In this document: one piece after another, positions 1-7,478 of the stretch
Layout: each line of letters starts with the position of its first letter
Position numbering within the stretch: the stretch's first letter is position 1
Source of the DNA: Brucella cytisi
Lineage (GTDB): Bacteria; Pseudomonadota; Alphaproteobacteria; Rhizobiales; Rhizobiaceae
DNA: 64,000 nt
NCBI GenBank assembly: GCA_012103075.1
Contig: JAAVLQ010000001.1
Span: forward strand, 1,116,001 to 1,180,000
Reading direction: 5' to 3'
Notes under the pieces: generated by a model
Seen by the model: the letters and a program-made list of their open reading frames with translations, nothing else
What the model was told of the DNA's origin: nothing
Databases searched by the model: none
Translations under genes and position numbers: made by a program

Positions 1-15
1 ATCGAGCGGGGTTTT

Positions 16-222
16 TCATATCGAGGAGATGCCAAGGCCATCAATTAGCTCTGGTCGCCCCAGCGTGTTCAACGCTTCCTCAACCGCTCGGCGTTCGTCT
101 ATCGGTCCCTGCTGGATCTCCGCAGCAATGGCTTCCAAGGCTTTCATGTCAGCGTCAGCATCGCTGACTTGGTCTTCGATGTGGCAAATAGCGATAGCCA
201 AAGCGGTGGCGAGATGCTGCAT
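16..222 (-). CDS. small hypothetical protein, 68 aa
   Basis: I do not recognise this protein. The start is placed at an ATG one base after the TGA of the upstream gene (stop 224-226). This gives M-QHLATALAIAICHIEDQ and a mostly helical, acidic 68-residue protein without a signal peptide or membrane segment. A longer reading from position 258 would overlap the upstream gene by 35 bases and is less likely. It is the last visible member of the leftward operon of the element. Its neighbours are small element genes, so an accessory or phage-type function is possible, but nothing in the sequence shows one. Confidence 0.5.
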   Translation of the reverse strand: MQHLATALAIAICHIEDQVSDADADMKALEAIAAEIQQGPIDERRAVEEALNTLGRPELIDGLGISSI

Positions 223-223
223 T

Positions 224-451
224 TCACTGACTTCGCTCGACCGCGAAGCTTGGGGCATCTTCGCCTTTCCCTTCCTGCAGAAAGTCCATCAGTTCGCCCA
301 TTAGAACCTCGGCGACCGGCTTTATCATACCAAGCTCAATGACACCCTTATCGGTCTTTATACTGAGAATTCCGAGCAATGGGTCTTGATTTAGAACCTT
401 GTATTTAGCGCCCAGCAGTTTGTCGAATTCATATGGCCCAAACTTAGACAT
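224..451 (-). CDS. small hypothetical protein, 75 aa
   Basis: Unrecognised 75-residue protein beginning MSKFGPYEFDKLLGAKYK. It is predicted soluble, with a beta-rich centre and a helical acidic C-terminus. Its stop is followed almost directly by the start of the 68-aa gene, so the two are probably translationally coupled. A 210-base gap with two hairpins separates it from the large upstream gene ending at 662. Confidence 0.5.
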   Translation of the reverse strand: MSKFGPYEFDKLLGAKYKVLNQDPLLGILSIKTDKGVIELGMIKPVAEVLMGELMDFLQEGKGEDAPSFAVERSQ

Positions 452-661
452 TTAATTTCCCTTCGAATGGCATTTCCTGCACATCATAACAGGAAGGCGG
501 GACGTCCTTCCTCTCTTTTTACCCAGCGGCACAACCCGCTGTCACAATTAAAATACAACCAGAAGTAAAGCGTAAGTGAAGTGCGTAGAGTTGGTTTTAG
601 ATGCTTCAACTCTACGCAAATGCACGCTGCCTTATCGGTATGCAGCCACCCTACACGGCGA
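452..661. other. intergenic gap with two hairpins
   Basis: No gene seen. A perfect 11-bp inverted repeat (GCGTAGAGTTG at 583-593, complement at 607-617, 13-base loop) lies just beyond the stop of the leftward gene at 662 and could end its transcript, but it has no T-run. A second hairpin (AGGAAGG...CCTTCCT) at about 502-522 is followed on the plus strand by a short T-run. Confidence 0.45.
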
Positions 662-1742
662 TCAATGCCATCGCTCTTTGATAGCTGCAATTCGAGTGAA
701 GATACCATCGGCGCCGTCCCTGAATGGATCGAGGTCTGCGAGGTGCTGTCTTGCCCAATGAAGCCATTCTGAGGCTGGCCGATCGTCTATTTCAATCGAC
801 GGGTCGTCCATGCGTCGTTCAATCTCGGCAATAAAGTCAGTCAGAAGATCGTATTGTCGCCAGCCTTTGGCATTCTTTATGAATGTCTGCCAACGCTTGT
901 CATCGATTTCTTTTAGTCTCTGCTGCTCGTATTTCTCATGGCGCTCTCGTTCCCACCGTTCTTCGTCAGCCTTGCATTTTAGTCGCCATTGGCGGGCGGC
1001 CTCAACAAGAGGCGGAATATTGGCAACGACATCAGAAATAACTTCACAGAATGTTATGCGATTATCCTCGACCCATTCGGGCTGTTTTCCTGATTTCCAC
1101 GTTAGCAACTTTACACGTAGAAAATCTGTTGGCTGCAGACTGGGCGGACATTGTTTCTGATAGCGGTCCAACTTTGATCCTTGAAACCACGGAGATTTCT
1201 TCATCTTTTCGACAATGCGAAATTCGAGTTCGATATCATCCAGCCGAGCGTTAATATCACCTTGCAACCATGCCGCAGTCAGCACGCAGCCAGACTTCTC
1301 GATTGCGTGACAAAAGGTGCTCATCGCCCTTATGCGCCTTATGTCCATTGCGGTGAAATCAGGATGTGGATTGGGATGCGCAGTCCGCCCCTGTTGAATG
1401 TATAGCCATATTTCGCGCAGTCTCTCCGATTGTAAATTGACGTAGTCGTTAAAATTCTCCCTGACTAAAGGATGCAACTTTTTTAAGGTCATCCAGACCA
1501 GAATCATCCCGGTCTAATGCTACAATCATGGGCTTGATTGGCTTCGATTTGGCTGTTGGATTTTTGCCAGTTAAGCTTTCAGTAGGTCGCGGCAGGGCTA
1601 TTTTCTTGGCTTTGCAAAACCGGATCAATCGAGGAAGCGTTAATCCAAGCTCTCGAGCAACATCCTCCAAGGGATGATCGGTGACGAGACGCTGCACTTC
1701 GTCGGTTGAAACAGAGTACAGCTTGATCGGGTTCTTTTTCAT
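662..1742 (-). CDS. HTH-headed hypothetical protein of the element, probably frameshifted
   Basis: Two overlapping frames: residues 1-97 from the ATG at 1742, and a 281-codon frame ending at 662. They switch at a run of six A (minus strand) near 1482, where the first reads DDLKK-VASF and the second LKK-LHPLVREN. Removing one A, or adding two, gives one protein of about 359 residues. The first 60 residues look like a DNA-binding helix-turn-helix (DVARELGLTLPRLIRFCKAK). The rest is basic and rich in Trp and charged helices, with a coiled-coil-like stretch (ERWERERHEKYEQQRLKEID). I do not recognise the C-terminal family. Two separate overlapping genes remain possible. It lies downstream of the excisionase-like gene in the same direction. 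Confidence 0.5.
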
Positions 1743-1775
1743 TGCCGCCTCGCTGCTAAGCTGTCTGTAACGGCC

Positions 1776-2041
1776 TCACAAAGGTTGCGGCACGCTCACC
1801 ACTCGGACATCAGGAGGGCTAGTTGGTTTCGCAACCTCTGCTGCCTCTCCATTCTCAATGTCAATTACCGCATCATACGGAATACGATATAAGCGCCCCA
1901 CACGGAAGCATCTCAGCTTTTACGATTAATGAGATCCCGTATGTGTTGAGCGCTGCATTGCCAGCGTGCGGCCAAAGTTTCGGGCGTAAAGGGGATGTTA
2001 TCTGTGGCCACAGTGGCTAACTCCGATCCAAGCCGACGCAT
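1776..2041 (-). pseudogene. excisionase-like MerR/HTH_17 DNA-binding protein, frameshifted
   Basis: Read from the ATG at 2041 on the minus strand, the frame encodes FTPETLAARWQCSAQHIRDL-INR. It hits a stop unless one A is added to the A4 run at 1918-1921. It then continues KKLRCFRVGRLYRIPYDAV and ends with VPQPL and TGA. This is the classic layout of excisionase or plasmid HTH_17 proteins: a helix-turn-helix, then a basic wing with a VGRLYRIP motif. The repaired product is about 88 residues. In integrative elements such proteins set the direction of recombination or control early genes. The role here is inferred, as no integrase is visible in the window. The frameshift matches the error pattern seen across the window and is probably not biological. 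Confidence 0.6.
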
Positions 2042-2074
2042 GATAGCATCATTCTGACCGATCTTCGCCGCTTT

Positions 2075-2407
2075 CTAACAAGGAAACAATAGTGCCGATC
2101 GGTTGCCGTGCCCAATGTGCACACGCCCGCTGGAGCAATTTATTCGAATGTGGTGGAGATAAGGAATTTCAAACTCTTCAATCGGTCGTGCGATTGCTTC
2201 GATTTCATCGAACCGTCGTTTTACGTTCCGAAATACCGCATCAATTTTGGAAGGGCTGCGGGCAGCAATAGCCACGTCGGACAGCCTCACTAGGTCAGGA
2301 TCGCATGTTGCAAGGTGATTGAGAGCAATACGGAGGTTTTCTTCTTCTCGCCCACTGCATGCTTCAATTGCCTCTACAAGAGGCAAGAGCAGTGAAACCT
2401 CAATCAT
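2075..2407 (-). CDS. hypothetical protein, 110 aa
   Basis: Unrecognised protein. The start is taken at the ATG of MIEVSLLLPLVEAIEACSG because it overlaps the stop of the upstream 85-aa gene as ATGATTGA (8-base overlap), a coupling arrangement. A longer reading from 2455 would overlap much more. The product is helical and charged (REEENLRIALNHLATCDPD), with no signal peptide. It is the third gene of the repressor-led operon. Confidence 0.5.
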   Translation of the reverse strand: MIEVSLLLPLVEAIEACSGREEENLRIALNHLATCDPDLVRLSDVAIAARSPSKIDAVFRNVKRRFDEIEAIARPIEEFEIPYLHHIRINCSSGRVHIGHGNRSALLFPC

Positions 2408-2657
2408 GAGGGATCGTCGCGGACGCCAGCCACGGATACTCCACGCGAAGCTCACGAATAGCTGTTTCTAAGCTATCGAATATAGAGCCGCTGTCAGTGA
2501 AGGCAGCCCAGTATTCAGCGTGATAGTCGTACTCCGGTACATCATCAATCCAGAATTTTTCCGCGGTGTAGCTGATTGCGCCATCAGACCGCTGGAAAAA
2601 CACTATTCTTGTTTGTTCGTCTGGACTTAATGCTTGATAGAGGACTGTACGCGTCAT
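2400..2657 (-). CDS. hypothetical protein, 85 aa
   Basis: Unrecognised 85-residue protein, MTRTVLYQALSPDEQTRIVF onward. It is acidic and aromatic-rich (EYDYHAEYWAAF), predicted soluble. Its ATG overlaps the stop of the XRE repressor by four bases (2654-2657), so it is translated with the repressor. Small partner genes directly after repressors are common in phage and toxin-antitoxin-like loci, but nothing here identifies a toxin. Confidence 0.55.
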   Translation of the reverse strand: MTRTVLYQALSPDEQTRIVFFQRSDGAISYTAEKFWIDDVPEYDYHAEYWAAFTDSGSIFDSLETAIRELRVEYPWLASATIPHD

Positions 2658-2896
2658 GGTTGGCGGTTGCGCAGGCGAACGCCGTAGCCGTTGCCATTCT
2701 GGTCAATGAAGATGACACCAGCGGCCTCAAGAGCATTGCGAATCGCGTCCACTGTGCGAGGTTGGGCAGCAAGTTCGCCGCGCTGCGTTTCAAGACGCTT
2801 GATCGACGGTAACGACACTCCGCATGCGTCAGCAAGTTCCTTTTGTTCCCACCGCAATAACGCTCTCGCCGCTCGCACTTGTTCACTAGTTAACAT
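2654..2896 (-). CDS. XRE-family transcriptional repressor, 80 aa
   Basis: A compact Cro/C1-type helix-turn-helix protein: ARALLRWEQKELADACGVSL, then SIKRLETQRGEL and VDAIRNALEAAGVIF. The full length (80 aa) is a single HTH_3 domain with a short tail ending GVRLRNRQP, a form common in rhizobial phage-like elements. It has no dimerisation or cleavage domain, so it probably works as a plain dimeric repressor. The gene faces away from the rightward operon at 3012. The 115 bases between hold three operator-like palindromes, the nearest only five bases before its start codon. Autoregulation and control of the divergent operon are therefore likely (inference). Confidence 0.85.
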   Translation of the reverse strand: MLTSEQVRAARALLRWEQKELADACGVSLPSIKRLETQRGELAAQPRTVDAIRNALEAAGVIFIDQNGNGYGVRLRNRQP

Positions 2897-2900
2897 TTTT

Positions 2901-2984
2901 AATACCTCAGGTATTGACGATGCCTCAGGAATCGAATAATACCTAGGGTATCAAATTGGCGCAACGCAAACCGCCGATCATAGT
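2901..2984. promoter_or_regulatory. divergent promoters with three operator-like palindromes
   Basis: Three related 15-bp near-palindromes: AATACCTCAGGTATT (2901-2915), GATGCCTCAGGAATC (2919-2933) and AATACCTAGGGTATC (2938-2952), with centres 18-19 bp apart. A leftward promoter fits -10 TATTAT (complement of 2936-2941) with a weak -35 TTGCGC (complement of 2959-2964), 17-bp spacer. A rightward promoter fits -35 TTGGCG (2956-2961) and -10 CATAGT (2979-2984), 17-bp spacer. Site 3 covers the leftward -10 and abuts the rightward -35. A half-site, TACCTAGG, also overlaps the ribosome-binding site of the gene at 3012. Confidence 0.65.
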
Positions 2985-3011
2985 TACCAGATCGTTACCT
3001 AGGAGACCACA

Positions 3012-3274
3012 ATGCCACGCACACCAGCGCAGGCAGCCGCTAGAGGCTTGCCTAAAGACCCTTTAGAGGCCGCCAGAGAAGTTTTTTCTTCGCGCTGGAC
3101 GACGCTCTCGGACGGATGGAGAGCGCCATTAGGGTAATGGACATGCTGACCGATAGTACGCCGCAAAATCATGGCGTGGCGGCTTTATTCGACAAGCACC
3201 GTGAAATCGATGCCATGGTTAGGCAAGCTTGGCCAATCGTCGTGGGCCGTCCGGGTTGTGTGGTGACAGCATGA
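3012..3274 (+). pseudogene. hypothetical protein, 87 aa after repair (frameshifted)
   Basis: ATG at 3012 follows a good ribosome-binding site (AGGAGACCACA). The frame reads MPRTPAQAAARGLPKD and stops early. Adding one G at 3114 continues it as DGMESAIRVMDMLTDSTPQ to a TGA at 3272-3274. That stop overlaps the next start as ATGA, which supports the repair. The product is helical and soluble, of unknown function. It is the first gene of the rightward operon controlled from the 2901-2984 region. Confidence 0.5.
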
Positions 3275-3582
3275 GCAAAATCCGCGCACTTTACGTTTTG
3301 GCATGTGCTTGCAGCGACGAGGCGAAAAGCCAGTCTGATAAGGTAAATGACGAAATCTGGACGGCTGTTTGGCACCTTAAAGAAGCCATCCTCAATCTCC
3401 GCGCGCAGTCACGGGCAGACTTGGACGTCAAAATCGCCATTTGGACTGAGCTGGTCGAGGACCCAATGCGCATCCTCGATTCTCATCAGGAGCATTGGCG
3501 CGCGATGATGGCTGACTTTTCACTATTCATGCACGCCGCCGAACACCCTGAGCGATATCCAGAATTAAGGGTGGCGTCATGA
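3271..3582 (+). CDS. hypothetical protein, 103 aa
   Basis: Unrecognised helical protein starting MSKIRALYVLACACSDEAKS. The start is chosen because its ATG overlaps the preceding stop (ATGA). It is rich in Trp, Ala and acidic residues (EIWTAVWHLKEAILNLRAQS) and has no signal peptide. Second gene of the compact rightward operon, with a four-base overlap to the next gene as well. Confidence 0.55.
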   Translation: MSKIRALYVLACACSDEAKSQSDKVNDEIWTAVWHLKEAILNLRAQSRADLDVKIAIWTELVEDPMRILDSHQEHWRAMMADFSLFMHAAEHPERYPELRVAS

Positions 3583-3749
3583 TCGAAGCAGAGCTTAACG
3601 CACGAGTTGAAGATGCAAGGTCCGAGCTCTTCATCCTGACGCTCCTTGTCCGAGATGGCATTGAAAATGGCTTCAATAACAATGCTCTTGAGCTGCAAAG
3701 CTCGCGCGCTGAAGACGCGCTCGAAGCAGTTAAGGAGATATCGGAATGA
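3579..3749 (+). CDS. small hypothetical protein, 56 aa
   Basis: ATG at 3579 overlaps the preceding stop (ATGA), and its own TGA overlaps the next ATG. It encodes an acidic helical peptide, MIEAELNARVEDARSELF to VKEISE. The perfect stop-start coupling on both sides is the main evidence that it is translated. Function unknown. Confidence 0.5.
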   Translation: MIEAELNARVEDARSELFILTLLVRDGIENGFNNNALELQSSRAEDALEAVKEISE

Positions 3750-3847
3750 TCGACCTAGCCTCTTTCGTATTTGGCGTCGTCAGCGGTGTCATAGGCTCTT
3801 GGGCTGTCATAGCCGTTATCGTCTACACCGACCCGCACAGGCGGTGA
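3746..3847 (+). CDS. tiny single-pass membrane protein, 33 aa
   Basis: ATG overlaps the preceding stop (ATGA). The product is almost entirely one hydrophobic segment (LASFVFGVVSGVIGSWAVIA) with a short basic tail (PHRR). Last gene of the rightward operon, seven bases before the tRNA-like sequence. Tiny membrane proteins of this type are common at the ends of phage operons. The role is unknown. Confidence 0.45.
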   Translation: MIDLASFVFGVVSGVIGSWAVIAVIVYTDPHRR

Positions 3848-3854
3848 CAAGTTT

Positions 3855-3930
3855 GCCCGCGTATCGGTCCCGCCTTCTAAGCGGGTAGCCGTAATGGATG
3901 ATGCAGGTTCGATTCCTGCGGCGGGCTCCA
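3855..3930 (+). tRNA. degenerate tRNA-Arg(UCU)-like sequence without a D-arm
   Basis: A 76-base tRNA-like sequence with encoded CCA (3928-3930). The acceptor strands 3855-3861 and 3920-3926 pair at 6 of 7 positions. There is a perfect T-arm (GCAGG, TTCGATT, CCTGC; 3903-3919). A 5-bp stem (CCCGC/GCGGG) closes the loop CTTCTAA (3874-3880), which has the anticodon TCT. Only seven bases separate the acceptor from the anticodon stem, so there is no D-arm, and about 17 bases lie between the anticodon and T stems. A CGG/CCG extension of the anticodon stem is possible. It resembles phage-type tRNA-Arg(UCU) but may not be charged or used by ribosomes. Confidence 0.5.
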
Positions 3931-3934
3931 ATAT

Positions 3935-4066
3935 CCCGGTCACCAGCCGGGAAGGTAATGTGAACTTTTGCACATTACTGCCACAACACGAGGAGACCCA
4001 TCCGGCCTCACCAGCCGGGTCAGCAGTATGCATTTTATGCATACTGCTTCCAAAACACGAGGAGAC
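3935..4066 (+). repeat. two tandem hairpin modules, about 69-bp period
   Basis: Each module has three parts. First, a GC hairpin with a 7-base loop: CCCGG/CCGGG at 3935-3951, and CCGGC/GCCGG at 4002-4018. Second, an AT-rich hairpin: 3954-3982, and a perfect 12-bp stem with a TTT loop at 4022-4048. Third, the identical 13-mer AACACGAGGAGAC (3985-3997 and 4054-4066). The stems differ in sequence between modules while pairing is kept, and the GC-hairpin loops share TCACCA. The 13-mer contains a Shine-Dalgarno-like GAGGAG, but no convincing ORF follows either copy. No T-runs follow the hairpins, so they are not standard terminators. Function unknown. Confidence 0.6.
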
Positions 4067-4096
4067 AGACCCCTGCCAAAATTGGGCGGGGGTAGC

Positions 4097-4252
4097 CCCG
4101 ACCGGCCATGGCGCTGGCGTAAACCATCCGGCGGTCATCGGTCGGGCGAGAATCTAAATGGATCATGCGCCATCCATGTTCCACCGAATCCCCGCCAATG
4201 CTGGGAAAACTGCGGAAAACCCCGTAAACGTGGGAAAACGCATGGCGCATGA
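4097..4252. other. att-like repeat region next to tRNA-Thr
   Basis: No gene. It holds an 8-bp inverted repeat (CCCGACCG at 4097-4104, complement at 4139-4146) and an 11-bp inverted repeat (TCATGCGCCAT at 4163-4173, complement at 4242-4252). Inside the latter are three direct repeats of the form SGGAAAAC (4203-4210, 4213-4220, 4232-4239). It lies 58 bases from the 3' end of tRNA-Thr. Such an arrangement would fit integrase-arm or excisionase sites of an element integrated at the tRNA. That reading is inference, because no duplicated att core can be shown within the window. Confidence 0.4.
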
Positions 4253-4310
4253 CTTTCTAAGCCTGTGCGTCAGCGCATTGCGCTAGTTCTTTGAATTTGT
4301 TGGATGATTT

Positions 4311-4386
<76 letters not shown>

Positions 4387-4536
4387 TTGCGCCCGATTAG
4401 CACAAATGCAGCGCGTGTAAAACGAAAATTCATCGCTAGCAGGTCATGGCAACCGGGTTTTTCATGTGATAGCCAATAGCGGGTTGGGGAAAAAGTGGCA
4501 GCCTTGTCAGAGTTGGCCAGATTCGGGACTGTAAAT

Positions 4537-5307
4537 ATGGAAGATAAATCGCTCGCGCTGCATTTTCTGTCGTCGGGAACCGAAGAATCACTTGTCGCAC
4601 AAAAGAACTCGTTGCCCGCTACGGTCACGTGGCTGCTGAAGATGCCGATATCATCGTTGCGCTTGGCGGCGATGGAACCATGCTTCAGGCGCTTCGCGAT
4701 TTCATGAACAGCGGCACGCCGATCTATGGCATGAATCGCGGCTCTGTTGGCTTCCTGATGAACGAATTCAGCGTGGATGACCTGCCGGAGCGCATTCTGG
4801 CCGCGCAGATGGAAACCATTCGCCCGCTTGTCATGGTCGCCGAAACAGAATCCGACCAATCATTCGAGGCTTTGGCGATCAACGAAGTTTCCCTTTTCCG
4901 TCAGTCCTATCAGGCTGCGAAGATTCGGATAACGATTGACGGCAAGGTGCGTCTGGACGAACTCGTCTGCGATGGTGTGATGGTCGCGACGCCTGCAGGT
5001 TCCACCGCCTACAATCTTTCAGCACAAGGTCCCATTCTGCCGCTTGAAGCGCCACTTCTGGCGCTGACTCCGGTGAGTCCCTTCCGTCCGCGCCGTTGGG
5101 GTGGGGCGCTATTGCCGAAGCACGTAACCGTTCGCATGGATTTGTTGGAAACCGAAAAACGCCCGGTCAATGCGGTCGCGGACAATAATGAGGTCAAATC
5201 GGTCAGGGCTGTTACCGTGCGGGAAGCACCGAACAGCCGGTGGCCATCCTCTTTGATCGAAATCATTCCGGGACGAGCGCATCCTGACAGAACAGTTCAG
5301 GCATTAG
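4537..5307 (+). CDS. ppnK: NAD kinase (frameshifted in this assembly)
   Basis: Phosphorylates NAD to NADP in the cytoplasm. The sequence shows the family signature [15 protein letters not shown], then [23 protein letters not shown] and [17 protein letters not shown]. Start ATG 4537 gives [20 protein letters not shown]. The frame is lost near 4605 (GG read as G). It is lost again near 5237 and 5270, where added bases restore an ending of about ILTEQFRH and the TAG at 5305-5307. The repaired length of about 257 residues is normal for the alphaproteobacterial enzyme. NADP supply is essential, so the frameshifts are best read as sequencing errors. Confidence 0.88.
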
Positions 5308-5566
5308 TTTCAGCGTATAAGTGGCGCGCAAATTCAGCTGTGCAAATGCTCTTTAGCTTTTGATAATTTGAGTAAATTTGTTCAAGTTCCGCTTTGATTT
5401 CGATTGTTGCAGCACAATTAAAGCAATTTGATATCTTTCGATGGTATTTTAGTTGACTTTTTGCAAGCTGTGGACGTAGGCGATGCTGCAAGAAAACGCA
5501 TATTGCGTTGCAGACGCCTTATTCTGCCTTGGTTCCTGCGCCCGATGACGCGGCTGCAATGACAGG

Positions 5567-7062
5567 ATGGGTGGAAATCATTTCCAAACCAAGAGAGCTG
5601 CGCCTCCATTGACGACATTTGCCGAACTCGGTCTTTCCCCGAAAGTGCTCGCTGCTGTAGAAGCGGCGGGATATTCTGCGCCTACACCCATTCAGGCAGG
5701 AGCCATTCCTCCAGCCCTTGAACGCAAGGACGTTCTCGGGATCGCGCAGACGGGAACCGGAAAGACGGCTTCTTTTGTTCTGCCGATGCTTACGCTTCTG
5801 GAAAAGGGCAGGGCACGGGCTCGTATGCCGCGTACGCTCATTCTGGAACCGACCCGTGAACTCGCAGCTCAGGTTGAGGAAAACTTCACCAAATATGGTG
5901 TCAATCATCGGTTGAACGTTGCTCTTCTAATCGGCGGTGTTTCGTTCGATGAACAGGAGCGCAAGCTGGAGCGCGGTGCCGATGTTCTCATCGCAACCCC
6001 GGTCGCCTGCTCGATCATTTCGAGCGCGGCAAGCTACTCCTAACCGGTGTTGAAATTCTCGTCATCGATGAAGCCGACCGCATGCTCGACATGGGCTTCA
6101 TCCCGGACATCGAGCGTATCTGCAAGCTCATCCCGTTTACGCGTCAGACGCTGTTCTTCTCGGCCACCATGCCGCCGGAAATCACCAAGCTGACCGAACA
6201 ATTCCTGCATTCGCCAACGCGCATTGAAGTTGCAAAGGCCTCGTCTACGGCCAAGACTGTGGCCCAGCGTCTGGTGAAATCCAGCAAGAAGGATTGGGAC
6301 AAGCGCGCGGTTCTGCGTGATCTCATCCGCGCTGAAGGTGATACGCTCAAGAATGCAATCATCTTCTGCAACCGCAAGAAGGACGTGTCTGAGCTTTTCC
6401 GCTCCTTGACGCGGCATGAGTTCAATGCGGGTGCCTTGCATGGTGACATGGATCAGCGTGCACGCATGACCATGCTGGCGAATTTCAAGGAAGGCAAACT
6501 GCAACTGCTGGTCGCTTCCGATGTGGCAGCGCGCGGCCTCGATATTCCTGATGTGAGCCACGTTTTCAATTTTGATGTTCCTATCCATTCAGAAGATTAT
6601 GTTCACCGCATCGGCCGTACCGGTCGTGCGGGACGTTCCGGTAAGGCATTCACCATCGTAACGCCTTCGGACACGAAATATCTGGCCGCTATCGAGAATA
6701 TGATCGGCGAAAATATCGAATGGCTCGATGGCGATCTGTCGACACTGCCGGCTTCTGATGAGGCAGACGATCAGCGCAAGGGCAGGAACGCGCGCGGCAA
6801 GGGCAAGGATGCCAAGGGTAAGGAAAAGCCGAAAGACAAGGTAAAGGCAAAGCCTGCCGAAACTCTTGATCCTGCCGAACAGCCGCAGCCTGTGATCGAA
6901 GCCACCGAACGCCGCGATGCGATCCGCGCTTCCAATGACGAGCGCCGCGGCAAGCCGCAGCACGAACAGAAGCGCCGTCGCGATCGTGACGATGACGGCC
7001 CGGCGCCTGTTGGTTTCGGCAACGACATTCCGGCCTTCATGCTGATTCCGACCGGGATCTGA
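5567..7062 (+). CDS. DEAD-box RNA helicase, RhlE-like (frameshifted in this assembly)
   Basis: ATP-dependent RNA helicase of the DEAD-box superfamily. Motifs in order: Q-motif (TPIQAGAIPPAL), AQTGTGKT, PTRELAAQV, ATPGRLLD, VIDEADRMLDMGF, SATMP, IIFCNRKKDV, ARGLDIP and HRIGRTGRAG. After the two RecA domains comes a long basic, low-complexity tail (KGRNARGKGKDAKGKEKPKD onward) typical of RhlE-type proteins. The frame breaks near 6001, where GGG is read as GG within ATPGRLL. The start is uncertain; the ATG at 5567 is the first in frame. It follows NAD kinase after a 260-base gap. Confidence 0.88.
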
Positions 7063-7098
7063 CAGAAGCGGTAGGGCAATGACCAATCGGCTACGAAG

Positions 7099-7455
7099 CT
7101 AACGCTTCGTAGCCGATTTCTTTTTGGGCTTGGTTTTTTCGCTTCGTAGCGCCGCATCATATGCAAGGCGCGCCCAGTGCGTCATAATTTCGGGATCGTC
7201 GAAAGCCTCGCTTGGAACGCTCCAGTATGGCATTGCGATGGGATCGCCGCCCTTGCGACCTTCATAGGTCCACTGGGTTGCGCCTGCGTCGATAAAATCC
7301 GGGATAGTTATTTCGTCAGCCTTGAAGAGCAACTCGTCGCGAACGACGAGCGCAAAGATCAGGCCCTGATGATAAATGCCCTTGCCCCCAAACATGCGGC
7401 GGATACTGATGGGGCCGAAGTTCTGCAACAAATCGCGAAGAGCTTCGTCATCCAT
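7099..7455 (-). CDS. TfoX N-terminal domain protein
   Basis: A 118-residue protein with the TfoX-N signature FGPISIRRMFGGKGIYHQGL, followed by FALVVRDELLFKADE and a C-terminal lysine-rich tail. It carries only the N-terminal domain of the competence regulator TfoX/Sxy, a form common in alphaproteobacteria, where its function is not well defined. The start is set at MDDEALRDLLQNF because this matches the domain boundary; the longer frame upstream reads through the neighbouring gene. It is downstream of and co-oriented with the HesB-family gene, with which it may be co-transcribed. Confidence 0.8.
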   Translation of the reverse strand: MDDEALRDLLQNFGPISIRRMFGGKGIYHQGLIFALVVRDELLFKADEITIPDFIDAGATQWTYEGRKGGDPIAMPYWSVPSEAFDDPEIMTHWARLAYDAALRSEKTKPKKKSATKR

Positions 7456-7478
7456 TAGCTGGCGGACCTTGTCTTGAG

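Noticed and set aside
484-708. 74-codon minus-strand ORF downstream of the 662-1742 gene
   Set aside because: It overlaps the hairpin and the end of the better-supported gene and has no start signal.
3935-4066. Type III toxin-antitoxin RNA repeats
   Set aside because: Those systems have short tandem repeats before a ToxN-type toxin gene; no such gene follows here.
3894-4252. Two overlapping plus-strand ORFs through the hairpin modules, with repeated peptides (for example TRGD and LLPKHEET)
   Set aside because: The peptide repeats are a by-product of the 69-bp DNA repeat; no ribosome-binding site fits the starts, and the frames run through the tRNA-like sequence and hairpins.
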